Shown here piece after piece: positions 9,355-17,829 of a stretch of 64,000 nucleotides of DNA (the stretch's first letter is position 1; every line of letters begins with the position of its first letter). Origin of the DNA: Palsa-1447 sp964509885 (GTDB lineage Bacteria > Verrucomicrobiota > Verrucomicrobiia > Opitutales > Opitutaceae); contig CAZDZL010000013.1 of NCBI GenBank assembly GCA_964509885.1, positions 1-64,000 on the forward strand. Reading direction: 5' to 3'. The position numbers were made by a program, and so were the translations under genes. A model generated the notes under the pieces. That model searched no databases and had not been told where the DNA came from. It saw nothing but the letters and a program-made list of their open reading frames with translations.

Positions 9355-11007
9355 ATGATTTCCTGGATCCAGCGCACCTTCCAGCACCACTTTCGGCTCA
9401 TCTTCGCGATCCTCCTGGTCGGCATGGTGATCCCCTTCATCTTCACGATCGGGTCCACGCCCGGGATCGGCCGGGCCGACCGCAGCTCCGCCACGCGGGA
9501 CTTCTTCGGCCACAACCTGCTCTCCCAGGAGGAGAGGCGCTCGATGGAGGCCGACGCCCGCCTGAGCGCCGAGCTCCAGTACGGCACGTCCAACGTCAGC
9601 CAGGAGCAGATCCAGTACTACATGTACCAGAGGGAGGCGACGCTGCACCTTGCGGAGCAGCTGCACCTGCCGCAGCCGACTACGGCCGAGGTCACGGAGT
9701 TCATCAAGCGCCTGCGCGTGTTCCAGGGCCAGGACGGCCAGTTCAACGTCTCCCGCTACGACAGCTTCCGCAACTCGCTCAAGTCGGGCCCCGGGACGAA
9801 CGAGGGCGACATCTACCGGGTGATTTCCGACGACGCGCGCATCAACAAGGTCGGCCGCCTGCTCGCCGGGCCGGGCTACGCGGTGCCCGCGGACGTGGCC
9901 GAGCTCATGGCGAAGGGCGACACGGCCTGGACCCTCTCGACGGCGACGGTCGACTACGCCGCGTTCTCGCCGGGGATCTCGCTCTCGGACGCCGACGTCG
10001 CCAAGTACTTCTCGGACAACTCTTTCAAGTACACGGTGCCCCCGAGGGTCTCCGTCGACTACGTCAATTTCCCCTCGGAGAACTACATGGCCGGCATCTC
10101 GCCCACCGAGGCCGAGGTCCGCGAGTTCTATGACGAGAACCCGGACCACTTCCCCAAGCCGAAGCCGCCGGCCGGCCCCTCCGTAAAGGCCGACCCGGCT
10201 GCCGACTACACCACGGTCCAGCCCCTGGTCCGCGTGGCGCTCGTCAACCTCCTTGCTCAGCGCGGCGCCGTCAAGGCGGCGTCGGACCTCGCGTACGCCC
10301 TCTATGACGGGAAGGTGACCCGCGCCTCCCTCGATGCCTTCCTCGCCTCCCGCAAGCTGAAGGCGCAGAGCCTGGCGCCCTTCACGGGCGAGGCCGGCCC
10401 CGCCGAGCTCGGCGGCTCGCAGGAGATCTCCAAGGCGGCGTTCGAGCTCAGCGCCGAGCGGTTCTACTCGGAGGCGCTCACGACCCCTTCCGGCGCCGTC
10501 GTCCTCATCTGGAAGGAGTCGCTGCCCTCGCGGGAGCCCGCGCTTTCGGAGGTGATCGCCAAGGTGCGAGCGGACGCGACCGAGAACCAGAAGCGGATCC
10601 GCTTCGCCGAGTTCGGCAGGACCCTGAAGGCGGGCGTCGAGCGCCGGCTCAAGGCCGGCGACACCTTTGAGAAGGCCGTGGCGGACGCCGCCGGCCCGGT
10701 GAAGGTCGCCGTGAAGTCCTATCCGACGTTCACGCTGCGCGACCAGCCGAAGGACGTCGACCCGACGGTCTTCCAGGCCCTGGACGGCCTCGGCAAGGGC
10801 GCGGTCTCCGACATGCAGGCCACGGCCGACAAGGGGGTCCTGGTCTACGCCGCCGACAAGAAGCTTCCCGCGGTCGACGAGTCGAACCCCCGCTACGCCA
10901 CGGTCCGCTCCCAGATAGCGGCCAGCCTGGCGGCGGCCGACGAGACCATGGTCACCCGCGAATACGTGGACAAGGAGCTCAAGAGGACCGACCTGACCGC
11001 CAAGTAG
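9355..11007 (+). CDS. PpiD/SurA-like periplasmic folding factor, membrane anchored
   Basis: A 550-residue protein with one N-terminal membrane anchor (LIFAILLVGMVIPFIFTIGS, about residues 14-33) and a long periplasmic part, the layout of PpiD. The segment after the anchor, with TTAEVTEFIKRLRVFQGQDG and FNVSRYDSFRNSLKSG, matches the SurA/PpiD N-terminal chaperone fold. I do not see a convincing parvulin motif in the middle, so it may act as a chaperone without isomerase activity. PpiD assists outer-membrane and periplasmic proteins leaving the Sec translocon. The gene begins at an ATG 50 bases after YihY and precedes the TolC-like gene. Confidence 0.82.
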   Translation: MISWIQRTFQHHFRLIFAILLVGMVIPFIFTIGSTPGIGRADRSSATRDFFGHNLLSQEERRSMEADARLSAELQYGTSNVSQEQIQYYMYQREATLHLAEQLHLPQPTTAEVTEFIKRLRVFQGQDGQFNVSRYDSFRNSLKSGPGTNEGDIYRVISDDARINKVGRLLAGPGYAVPADVAELMAKGDTAWTLSTATVDYAAFSPGISLSDADVAKYFSDNSFKYTVPPRVSVDYVNFPSENYMAGISPTEAEVREFYDENPDHFPKPKPPAGPSVKADPAADYTTVQPLVRVALVNLLAQRGAVKAASDLAYALYDGKVTRASLDAFLASRKLKAQSLAPFTGEAGPAELGGSQEISKAAFELSAERFYSEALTTPSGAVVLIWKESLPSREPALSEVIAKVRADATENQKRIRFAEFGRTLKAGVERRLKAGDTFEKAVADAAGPVKVAVKSYPTFTLRDQPKDVDPTVFQALDGLGKGAVSDMQATADKGVLVYAADKKLPAVDESNPRYATVRSQIAASLAAADETMVTREYVDKELKRTDLTAK

Positions 11008-11142
11008 GCGCCCGTCCCCCTGCGCCGCTCAACCGCGGGTTTTGACCGTCCCCGCGGTTTGCCGCGCCGCAGGTAGAAAAAGAGTAACTTTGGCCCCCGT
11101 AGCGGTGTTCAATCCTCCATAACCGCCGTGTCTCCCCCTCCC

Positions 11143-12651
11143 ATGCCCAGACCCACCGTCCGCGCAGGCCTCGCCCTGCTCTGCGTCCTCATGGCCCTGC
11201 CCCTGCGCGCCGGGGACAGCCCCCCCGCCTTCGGCGAGGCGTCGGCGCCCATCGACCTGTCGGGCCCCGTGACCCTCCAGAACTGCGTCGGCCTGGCGCT
11301 CGGGCGCAACTTCACCGTCCGCATCCAGCAGTTCAGCGTGTTCGAGGCCGCCGACTCGGTCGAGGTCCAGCAGGCCGCGTTTGAGCCCACCTTCGGCTTC
11401 AACGCCAACAAGCAGGTCACCCAGGAGGCGTCCAGCGCGCTGGCGTCGTACGGGGTCGTCCCCTACTCGGACCTTGAGACCGCGGCGTTCACGGTGAACG
11501 ACACCCTGGTCACCGGGGCGACGGTCCAGGCCGGCTACAGCCTTGTGCGGTCCAATTACAACCCCTCCTACGCGCCGCCCAACCCCGCCTTCGGCAGCTC
11601 GGCGTCGATCACGGTCACCCAGCCGCTCCTGCACGGGGCGGGCATCGACTACAACCGTGCCGAGATCGAGCGGGCCCGCCTCGGGGTCAGGATCTCCAAC
11701 CTGAACTTCAAGAGCGCGGTCCTCACCATGATCCTGGGCGTCGAGACGACCTACTACAACCTGCTCTACCAGCGCGGCCAGTACAAGGTCCAGGCGGAGG
11801 AGCTGAAGCAGGCCCAACAGCTCCTGGACGAGAACACGCTCAAGCGCCAGACAGGCACCCTCACCGACCTCGACGTCATGAACGCCCGGGCGGGGGTCGC
11901 CACGGCGCAGAACCAGCTCATCCTGGACAAGCAGGCCGTCCAGAACGGCGAGGACGGCCTCCTGCAGCTGCTCGGCGACCGCAAATTCAGCACGAACGTG
12001 GGCGAGGTCGCGTTCCCGGACGTCGGCGAGCCCGAGGTGTCGTTCGACCGCTCCTACAAGCTGGCCCGGGACCAGGGGCCGGACCTCGCCGCGGCCCAGG
12101 CGTCGATCGAGCAGTTCAAGCTCGACGTCCTGAAGGCCAAGCGCGACACGCTGCCCACCCTCAACGTCAACGGCGGCCTGGGCTACAACTCCTTCGCCGC
12201 GACCGCCGGCGAGTCGCTGACCGGCCCGTGGAGCGGGTACAACTGGACGGGGGGCCTCACGCTCAGCATCCCCTGGGGCATGCACGCCAACAGGGCGCTA
12301 TACCACCAGGCCGAGTCGCAGGTGCGCAGCCAGCAGGTCGCCTACGACCAGACAGACCAAGGGCTCGTGGTGGCCGTCCGCGCCGCCGTCCGCGGGGTGG
12401 AGGCCAGCATCGAGAGCGTGCGCGCGTCCTCCGAAAACGTAAGGTTTGCCGAGAAGGCCTACGAGCTGACGAAGGCCCAATTCGACGCCGGTCTTGCCAC
12501 AAGCTACCTTGTGCTCCAAGCTCAGAACACTCTTGAAACCGCCCGCGTCAGTGAGTTGCAGGCGAAGGTCAATCTGCTCGTGGCGGTCGCTAAGCTGCGC
12601 TTCTACGAGGGCAGCTCGCTTCAGCTCTACAGAATCAACCTTCCCGAATGA
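11143..12651 (+). CDS. TolC-family outer membrane efflux protein
   Basis: An outer-membrane channel of the TolC/OEP family, which forms the exit duct of tripartite efflux or type I secretion systems. The roughly 500-residue protein has a signal peptide (MPRPTVRAGLALLCVLMALP, cleavage near GDS). It shows the doubled OEP arrangement: strand-rich segments (GASITVTQPLLHG-like) alternate with long helices (VETTYYNLLYQRGQYKVQAE and FAEKAYELTKAQFDAGLATS). I prefer the ATG at 11143 to the in-frame GTG five codons upstream because it gives a cleaner signal peptide. No adaptor or inner-membrane pump gene is adjacent; the pseudopilin gene overlaps or follows its 3' end. Confidence 0.93.
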   Translation: MPRPTVRAGLALLCVLMALPLRAGDSPPAFGEASAPIDLSGPVTLQNCVGLALGRNFTVRIQQFSVFEAADSVEVQQAAFEPTFGFNANKQVTQEASSALASYGVVPYSDLETAAFTVNDTLVTGATVQAGYSLVRSNYNPSYAPPNPAFGSSASITVTQPLLHGAGIDYNRAEIERARLGVRISNLNFKSAVLTMILGVETTYYNLLYQRGQYKVQAEELKQAQQLLDENTLKRQTGTLTDLDVMNARAGVATAQNQLILDKQAVQNGEDGLLQLLGDRKFSTNVGEVAFPDVGEPEVSFDRSYKLARDQGPDLAAAQASIEQFKLDVLKAKRDTLPTLNVNGGLGYNSFAATAGESLTGPWSGYNWTGGLTLSIPWGMHANRALYHQAESQVRSQQVAYDQTDQGLVVAVRAAVRGVEASIESVRASSENVRFAEKAYELTKAQFDAGLATSYLVLQAQNTLETARVSELQAKVNLLVAVAKLRFYEGSSLQLYRINLPE

Positions 12652-13141
12652 CGGATCCGGCCGCCAGGCCGGATTCAGCCTCGTTGAGCTGTCGGTGGTC
12701 GTGCTGATCATCGGCATCCTGGCGGCGGCCTCGGTGCCCGCGCTCAAGAAGAACGCCATCAACGCCCGCTCGAGCGCCGTGATGAACGACCTGAGGGTCT
12801 ATGCGAGCGCCTTCCAGGCCTACGCCCAGGAGCACGGCGACTGGCCGCCCGGCGGCGGGGCCCCCGGCGTCTTCCCGGCCGGCATGGACGGCTACCTGAG
12901 CCAGACGAACTGGTCCCGGACGACGCCGATCGGGGGCAACTACCAGTTCGCCACGCAGAGCCCCCAGCAGGGCAACCGCTACGCGGCGATCATCATCATC
13001 TCCTCGACCGCGAACAACCCGGTGACGTCCGACTTCAACCAGCTCTCCGACATCGACAAGAAGCTGGACGACAGCAACCTGCTCACCGGCGTCTTTTTCC
13101 TCGGCTACCGCAACTATCCCGTCTTCGTGCTGGAGCACTAA
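12551..13141 (+). CDS. type II secretion/type IV pilus pseudopilin; start probably lost by a 1-nt frameshift
   Basis: The frame encodes a class III prepilin motif, AGFSLVELSVVVLIIGILAA, followed by a pseudopilin body of about 140 residues (NARSSAVMNDLRVYASAFQA, then DWPPGG), so it is a GspG/PilA-like secreted fibre subunit. There is no good start in this frame: the nearest is a GTG at 12551 inside the TolC gene, which would give an implausible 41-residue leader. An ATG at 12648 overlaps the TolC stop as ATGA and reads MTDPAAR, but one frame off. Adding one base between about 12660 and 12672 would join it to give a textbook short leader. A deletion in the strain or a sequencing error is likely. 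Confidence 0.78.
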   Translation: MSCRRRSICSWRSLSCASTRAARFSSTESTFPNDGSGRQAGFSLVELSVVVLIIGILAAASVPALKKNAINARSSAVMNDLRVYASAFQAYAQEHGDWPPGGGAPGVFPAGMDGYLSQTNWSRTTPIGGNYQFATQSPQQGNRYAAIIIISSTANNPVTSDFNQLSDIDKKLDDSNLLTGVFFLGYRNYPVFVLEH

Positions 13142-13897
13142 ATGTACCGCGTTTCCTCATCCCACCTCGGCCCCGACGCGCGGCGCACGCGCGCGGCCAC
13201 CGAAGACACGGACCGCGGCGAGCTGAGCGCGGAGGAGCTCACGCTGCTGCTCAACGGGTTCGTCGAGATCGACGCGGCCGACAACGAGGAGTACGACCCG
13301 CACATCGTCGCCGCGGGGCGCGGCGCAAAGCTCATCATCCGCACGAGCCGCGGCCGCCTGCAGGTGTACGACGTGCGCGACCACGCGGCGCCCGCCGTCG
13401 AGATGACGCCCGCGGGCATCCTCCAGAGGCTGGACCGCGTCGAGTCCGCCGCGCCCTTCCCCGGCGACGCCGAGCAGCCGCTGCCGACCGCACCCCACCG
13501 CGGGATCGCGTTCGCGATGCTCGCGCTCGGCCTCGTCCTGAACGGCTACATCCTCTACTCCGTGTTCTACGTCGAGAGCGTGAACAAGAAGGTGGAGGTG
13601 AAGCTCCTCACGGACGCCGACGAGATCAAGGCTAAGGAGGCGACGCTCGCCGGGACCTACGCGACCGGCGCGAAGACGGGCGACCGCGTCATCGAGGTCG
13701 ACGCCCAGGGGGGCGTGCGCTTCTACGAGATCGGCGCGAAGGGCCCCATCAACGACTCCAAGGACACCTTCAGCATCGGCCGCCACGACGGGCTGCTCTG
13801 CATGACGACGACCGAGAGCGGCGTCGTCGACCTGGTGGGCGACACCCTCGTCTACTACCGCGACGTCTACCAGAGGCGGCGGCCCGCCTCACCCTAG
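13142..13897 (+). CDS. single-pass membrane protein of unknown function, coupled to the pseudopilin
   Basis: A 251-residue protein that I do not recognise. Its ATG immediately follows the pseudopilin TAA with no gap, so translation is probably coupled. About 115 N-terminal cytoplasmic residues (acidic, with EELTLLLNGFVEIDAADNEE) precede one membrane segment (AFAMLALGLVLNGYILYSVF, about residues 122-141). The C-terminal periplasmic domain has strands such as GDRVIEVDAQGGVRFYEIG. The arrangement would suit an accessory inner-membrane component working with the pseudopilin, but no motif shows this. Its last 9 bases overlap the convergent miaA end. Confidence 0.7.
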   Translation: MYRVSSSHLGPDARRTRAATEDTDRGELSAEELTLLLNGFVEIDAADNEEYDPHIVAAGRGAKLIIRTSRGRLQVYDVRDHAAPAVEMTPAGILQRLDRVESAAPFPGDAEQPLPTAPHRGIAFAMLALGLVLNGYILYSVFYVESVNKKVEVKLLTDADEIKAKEATLAGTYATGAKTGDRVIEVDAQGGVRFYEIGAKGPINDSKDTFSIGRHDGLLCMTTTESGVVDLVGDTLVYYRDVYQRRRPASP

Positions 13898-14824
13898 GAA
13901 GAGGCCCCGCGGGTCCCGCAGGCCCTCGGCGTCGTGCACGGGATGGGGCGGCAGCTGCGTGCGGAACCACGTGCGCTGCTTCTTGACGAGCGCCCTCGTG
14001 TCTGCCGCGATCGCCGCCGCCAGGCCGCCCATGGGCGAGCGCCCCTGCAGGGCGTCGATCGTCTCCCGGTAGCCGATCGCCTTGGCCGCGCTCGGGTTTG
14101 AGAGGAGCCCCGCGCCCATCAGGCGCGCGACCTCGTCCACGAGACCCGCGCGCAGCATGGCGTCGACCCGGTCCGCGATCCGCCGGTCCAGGGCGGGGCC
14201 CGCGCGCTCCAGCCGGGCGAGCCTCACCTCCCAGCCGGCGAACGGGGACGGAGCCCGGGCGAAGTCCGCCGCGAGCTCGGCGAGCGCGCGGCCCGAGGCG
14301 AGGCAACGCCCCAGCGCCCCGGCGACGCGGCGGGGGTTGGCCAGGTCGATCGCCCCGACCCCGCCCGGGTTCAGGCGCCGCAGCTCCGCGACGAGCGCGG
14401 GGAGCCCGCCCGAGGCAAGGAGCGCGGCAACGCGCCCGCGGACCTCAGGGGGCACCTCCAGCCCGTCGGCGACGGGCCCGAAGAATGTCCTCAGGTAGAA
14501 GCCGCTGCCCCCGACCACGAGGACCGCGCGGCCGCGCGCGCGGATGTCCCTCGCCGCGGCGAGCGCCATCGGCGCGTAAAGGGCCGCGTTCATGGGCTCG
14601 GAGACGTCGCGGATGTCGACCAGGTGGTGGCGCACCCGGGCGAGCTCGGCGGCCGAGGGCTTGGCCGTCCCGATGTCCATCCCGCGGTAGAAGAGGAGCG
14701 AGTCGCAGGAGATGATCTCGGCGCCGTTCGCCTCGGCCCAGCGCAGCCCCCACTCCGTCTTGCCCGCCGCCGTGCAGCCCGTCAGGACGTGCACCACGCC
14801 CTCCGGCGCCACCGGCCCGCTCAC
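13889..14824 (-). CDS. miaA: tRNA dimethylallyltransferase
   Basis: MiaA adds a dimethylallyl group to N6 of A37 in tRNAs reading UNN codons. The 311-residue protein starts at a GTG at 14824. It has the P-loop GCTAAGKT (residues 16-23), then EIISCDSLLFYRGMDIGTAK and HHLVDIRDVSEPMNAALYAP, which bind the tRNA and isoprenoid. The C-terminal signature AAKAIGYRETIDAL and the KKQRTWFR segment are present. The Ser/Thr preceding the P-loop and the Asp after ISC match the family. The GTG overlaps the TGA of the diguanylate cyclase gene (GTGA), making it the last gene of a tightly coupled leftward trio beginning with trpA. Confidence 0.94.
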   Translation of the reverse strand: MSGPVAPEGVVHVLTGCTAAGKTEWGLRWAEANGAEIISCDSLLFYRGMDIGTAKPSAAELARVRHHLVDIRDVSEPMNAALYAPMALAAARDIRARGRAVLVVGGSGFYLRTFFGPVADGLEVPPEVRGRVAALLASGGLPALVAELRRLNPGGVGAIDLANPRRVAGALGRCLASGRALAELAADFARAPSPFAGWEVRLARLERAGPALDRRIADRVDAMLRAGLVDEVARLMGAGLLSNPSAAKAIGYRETIDALQGRSPMGGLAAAIAADTRALVKKQRTWFRTQLPPHPVHDAEGLRDPRGLFLG

Positions 14825-15723
14825 GGGGCCCCGCCGGCGAGGACCGCCCTGTTGCGGCCCTGGGCCTTCGCGACGTAGAGCGCCTTGTCCGCAGCGGCGA
14901 AGAGCTTGCCGGCCTCTCGGGCGTCCGTCGGCAGCTCGGCCACGCCGGCGCTCGCCGTCACGGAGAGCGAGTGCCCGTCCCCGAGCTTGATGGGCTCCTT
15001 CGCCACCTCGGCGATCGCGCGGCGGGCGACCTCGAGGGCCCCCGCCCTGTCCGTCTGGACGAGTATCAGCGCGAACTCCTCGCCGCCGATCCTCGCGGCG
15101 CGGTCCACCGTGCGGATGACGCCCGCGATCCTGCGGCCGGCCTCCCTGAGGACGGCGTCGCCCGCCGGGTGCCCGTGCATGTCGTTGACGACCTTGAAGC
15201 GGTCGAGGTCGATGATGACGAGCGCGAGCGAGTTGCCGAAGCGCTCGGCGCGGTCCTCCTCCTCGGCCAGGACGCGGTCGTACTCGCGGCGGTTGAGGAG
15301 CCCCGTCAGCTCGTCCCTCGTCGCGAGGCGGCGCAGGGCCTCGAGGGTGTCGCCGAGCTTGAGGGCGTACCTCAGCGAGCGCTCGAGCGAGCGAGGGGAA
15401 ATCTCTCCCTTCACGAGGTAGTCGAGGGCGCCCGCCTCCATCGCCTGGATGTCGATGTTGTCCGAGGACTCGGCCGTCAGGAAGACGATGGGCGTGCGCG
15501 AGCCCGCGTCGGCGGCCTCGCGGATCAGCTGCAGCCCGTCCCTCTCGCCGAGCCGGTAGTCGAGGAGGCACGCCGCATAGGCGCCGGTCAGGAGCTTGGC
15601 CAGGCCGTCCTCGTAGGTCTCCGACCAGTCGAGCTCGTACGCCCCCCTCTGGAAGTTCTTGAAATGCTGCTGGACCAGCCGGAACTGCAGGCGGTCGTCG
15701 TCGATGACAAGGATGCGGGTCAT
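14821..15723 (-). CDS. response regulator with GGDEF output (diguanylate cyclase)
   Basis: A 300-residue two-domain regulator. The N-terminal receiver (residues 1-120) has the acidic pair near ILVIDDD, phospho-acceptor Asp55 in CLLDYRLGE, and Lys105. The C-terminal GGDEF domain (about 133-298) has an intact active site, RIGGEEFALI (GGEEF at 213-217), and an inhibitory RxxD site (RTVD, 204-207) five residues before it. It should therefore make cyclic di-GMP and be product inhibited. The ATG overlaps the trpA stop (ATGA) and its own stop overlaps the miaA GTG, so all three are probably co-translated. No cognate kinase is adjacent. Confidence 0.93.
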   Translation of the reverse strand: MTRILVIDDDRLQFRLVQQHFKNFQRGAYELDWSETYEDGLAKLLTGAYAACLLDYRLGERDGLQLIREAADAGSRTPIVFLTAESSDNIDIQAMEAGALDYLVKGEISPRSLERSLRYALKLGDTLEALRRLATRDELTGLLNRREYDRVLAEEEDRAERFGNSLALVIIDLDRFKVVNDMHGHPAGDAVLREAGRRIAGVIRTVDRAARIGGEEFALILVQTDRAGALEVARRAIAEVAKEPIKLGDGHSLSVTASAGVAELPTDAREAGKLFAAADKALYVAKAQGRNRAVLAGGAP

Positions 15724-16523
15724 AGTCTTGCGGTCCCGGCGCAGAGCTCGGAGACCCTCAGGTTGAGCGCCGGGCCGATCCCCGCAAGCGCGCCGAGGCC
15801 GTCGCGGATCACGTTGACGAGCGCGCTGCCGACCACGACGCCGTCGGCCAGGGCCGCCACCTGCGCCACCTGGGCCCTCGTGGAGATGCCGAAGCCCACC
15901 GCCACGGGCAGGCGGGTGTGGGCGCGGATGCGCGCCACCGCCTCGGGGATGCCCCCGGCCAGCCGGTCGCGCACCCCCGTGACGCCCTCGCGGGAGACGT
16001 AGTAGATGAAACCGGTCGCCGCCGCCGCGATCGTGGGGAGCCTCGCGTCCGGGGTCGTCGGCGCGACGATGAACACCGTGTCGACGCCGTGCCTGCGGCA
16101 GGCGGCCTCGGCCTCCCCGGCCTCCTCGGGAGGGAGGTCGAGGATCAGCAGGCCGTCAACGCCGGCCTCCCTGGCCGCCTTCACGTAGGCGTCGACGCCG
16201 TTCGAGAAGACGAGGTTGTAGTAGGTGTAGAAGACGATCGGCACGTCGCTCGCCTCCCGGAGGCGCCTCACCAGATCGAACACGCGCTCGGCGGTCATCC
16301 CCGAGGCGAGCGCGCGCTGCGCCGCGAGCTGGTTCGTCAGCCCGTCGGCCAGGGGATCGGAGAACGGCACGCCGAGCTCGAGGATGTCGGCGCCCGCGGC
16401 GATCACGGAGCGGCACGCCGCGAGCGACGTGTCAAAATCGGGGTCGCCCGCGCAGAGGTACGCGATGAAGGCCGCGCGCTTCTGCGCGGCGGCCCTGGCG
16501 AATGCATCCTGGATCCTTGGCAT
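15720..16523 (-). CDS. trpA: tryptophan synthase alpha chain
   Basis: TrpA splits indole-3-glycerol phosphate to indole and glyceraldehyde 3-phosphate and passes indole to TrpB. The 267-residue TIM barrel has both catalytic acids in the expected places: Glu49 in DILELGVPFSDP and Asp60 in PLADG. The phosphate-binding GFIYYVSREGVTG and GFGIST segments follow. I chose the ATG at 16523 (MPRIQDAFARA) over the in-frame TTG at 16544 because TrpA proteins start there. trpB is not adjacent within the window. The gene heads the overlapping trpA-diguanylate cyclase-miaA unit. Confidence 0.95.
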   Translation of the reverse strand: MPRIQDAFARAAAQKRAAFIAYLCAGDPDFDTSLAACRSVIAAGADILELGVPFSDPLADGLTNQLAAQRALASGMTAERVFDLVRRLREASDVPIVFYTYYNLVFSNGVDAYVKAAREAGVDGLLILDLPPEEAGEAEAACRRHGVDTVFIVAPTTPDARLPTIAAAATGFIYYVSREGVTGVRDRLAGGIPEAVARIRAHTRLPVAVGFGISTRAQVAQVAALADGVVVGSALVNVIRDGLGALAGIGPALNLRVSELCAGTARL

Positions 16524-16553
16524 CGGGAGGTCGTTCAAGAGCAATTCGGGCCG

Positions 16554-17333
16554 TCACGCCACTGAAAACTCCACCAGAACAGGCCTGTGGTCCGAGAGGT
16601 ACGAGCGCACGACCTCGCTGCGGACGGCCCTGCACCCCGGGGGGACGAAGACGAAGTCGAGGGCCCTTCGGGGCATGGGCGAGGGGAAGGTGGGCCCCAG
16701 GAGCGGGTGGAGCCGGTAGTCGCCGTAGTCGTTCAGGTGGCTCAGGAGGGACGCGGTCGCGTCGTCGCCCGTCTCCGGGGTGTTGAAGTCGCCGCAGACG
16801 ATCGGCGGGATGGCCCAGCCGCGACCCCGCTCTCGCTCCTTCACCCGCAGCCAGGCGACCAGGAGGTCCAGCTGCACGAGCCTCGTCTTCCTGGAGCCGA
16901 AGTGCAGGTGCAGGTTCACGACGGGCACGATCCGGCCGCCGACGTCGATCTCGGCGAAGAGGAAGCCCTTCTCGCCCAGCTTGCGCTTCCCGAAGACGAT
17001 CGTCTCCGTCTCCATGATCGGGAAGCGCGACAGGATGGCGTTGCCGTACGAGAGGTTCATGAGGCCCGACCGGCGGTTGTTGATGCCGAAGGCGGCGTGG
17101 GGGTAGCCCGCGTGCGCGCGCAGGTAGTCGAGGTGGTCGAAGCTGCCGGCCCAGACCGAGCATTCGTCGATCTCCTGCAGCGCCACGAGGTCCGCCCCGA
17201 GCTCCCCCAGGAGGCCCGCTATGCGCCTCAGGTTCAGGCGAAGCTTCCGGGACGACGTGAGGCCCTGGATGGGGGTGAGCCCCCGCCCGTGCGCGATGTT
17301 GAAGGTGACGAGGCGCAGGCGCTGCGTGGACAC
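16554..17333 (-). CDS. endonuclease/exonuclease/phosphatase (EEP) family hydrolase
   Basis: A 259-residue EEP-fold metal-dependent phosphoesterase. The ordered family motifs are visible: VTFNIAHGRG near the N-terminus, ALQEID (metal-binding Glu near residue 54), NLHLHFGSRK, CGDFNTPETGDD (catalytic Asp/Asn near 185), and the final SDHRPVLVEFS with the catalytic Asp-His pair. The fold covers nucleases, sphingomyelinases and inositol phosphatases, and nothing here selects one substrate. There is no signal peptide. The start is a GTG at 17333. It lies upstream of trpA in the same direction with a 30-base gap. Confidence 0.88.
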   Translation of the reverse strand: MSTQRLRLVTFNIAHGRGLTPIQGLTSSRKLRLNLRRIAGLLGELGADLVALQEIDECSVWAGSFDHLDYLRAHAGYPHAAFGINNRRSGLMNLSYGNAILSRFPIMETETIVFGKRKLGEKGFLFAEIDVGGRIVPVVNLHLHFGSRKTRLVQLDLLVAWLRVKERERGRGWAIPPIVCGDFNTPETGDDATASLLSHLNDYGDYRLHPLLGPTFPSPMPRRALDFVFVPPGCRAVRSEVVRSYLSDHRPVLVEFSVA

Positions 17334-17426
17334 CGCCTGACCCTAGGCCAGGCCGGGCCGGGAAACAACCGGGAAACGGGTTGACACCCCTTTCCCCGGC
17401 CGGGAAGGTTTCCCTTCCTTATTTAC

Positions 17427-17504
17427 GGCGGTCATAGCTCAGTTGGTTAGAGCACTAGATTGTGAATCTAGGGGTCGCGGGTTCGAGTCCCGTTGGCCGC
17501 CCCA
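17427..17504 (+). tRNA. tRNA-His(GTG)
   Basis: The cloverleaf folds cleanly. The acceptor arm GCGGTCA (17428-17434) pairs with TGGCCGC (17494-17500), the anticodon stem is CTAGA/TCTAG around the loop TTGTGAA with anticodon GTG, and the T loop is TTCGAGT. The His-specific extra G(-1) is encoded at 17427 opposite discriminator C73, and CCA is encoded at 17502-17504. A perfect TTGACA (17381-17386) lies upstream but the -10 region is poor. An inverted repeat GGAAGG-TTTC-CCTTCC (17403-17418) sits between them. The 3' end is repeated downstream, marking this gene as an integration site. Confidence 0.97.
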
Positions 17505-17505
17505 T
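17480..17505 (+). repeat. putative attachment-site copy 1: 3' end of tRNA-His
   Basis: The last 26 bases of the tRNA-His region (T loop to just beyond CCA) are repeated exactly at 18277-18302. A tRNA 3' end duplicated downstream is the usual footprint of site-specific integration by tyrosine recombinases, where the element restores the tRNA end. This is the copy inside the functional tRNA. Confidence 0.75.
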
Positions 17506-17529
17506 TTTACATCCGACGGGCCGAAGAGG

Positions 17530-17829
17530 CTATCTGCGGCCCATTCCAAAGCGCGGATGCCGCCGCTCATGCTTGAGCAACGTTACCCGAACTACGTCCA
17601 TTTTCTCGCGGTAAACCACCACGTATGGGAAATTCTCGAGCCGGATTCGCCGGAAGACTTCGCTCTCGAGGTAGAACGAAAATTGACGCGGGGCGGACTG
17701 GATCGCAGCCAAGCACGCCCGAAACTCTCCTTCGAACCGTTCCGCGAGATGCGGGCCACCTTCCGCCTCGTAATAGTCCAGAGCCTGGTTGAAATCCCGC
17801 TGAACTGATGGATGAAATTCGATCCTCAC
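17530..17829 (-). CDS. RelE/ParE-family toxin
   Basis: A small basic protein (99 residues from the GTG at 17829) with the ParE/RelE pattern. It begins VRIEFHPSVQRDFNQALDYY, has a central AERFEGEFRACLAAIQSAP helix, and ends FPYVVVYREKMDVVRVTLLKHERRHP. ParE toxins poison gyrase and RelE toxins cleave mRNA; the sequence suggests the ParE side (ALDYYEAEGG onset) but does not prove it. An in-frame ATG at 17856 exists. I prefer the GTG because it overlaps the antitoxin stop as GTGA, the usual coupled arrangement. It is the second gene of the pair in the small tRNA-flanked block. Confidence 0.86.
   Translation of the reverse strand: MRIEFHPSVQRDFNQALDYYEAEGGPHLAERFEGEFRACLAAIQSAPRQFSFYLESEVFRRIRLENFPYVVVYREKMDVVRVTLLKHERRHPRFGMGRR

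Noticed and set aside
17381..17424. Confident sigma-70 promoter for tRNA-His
   Set aside because: TTGACA is perfect, but no acceptable -10 is found at 16-18 bases, so I mention it only with the tRNA.
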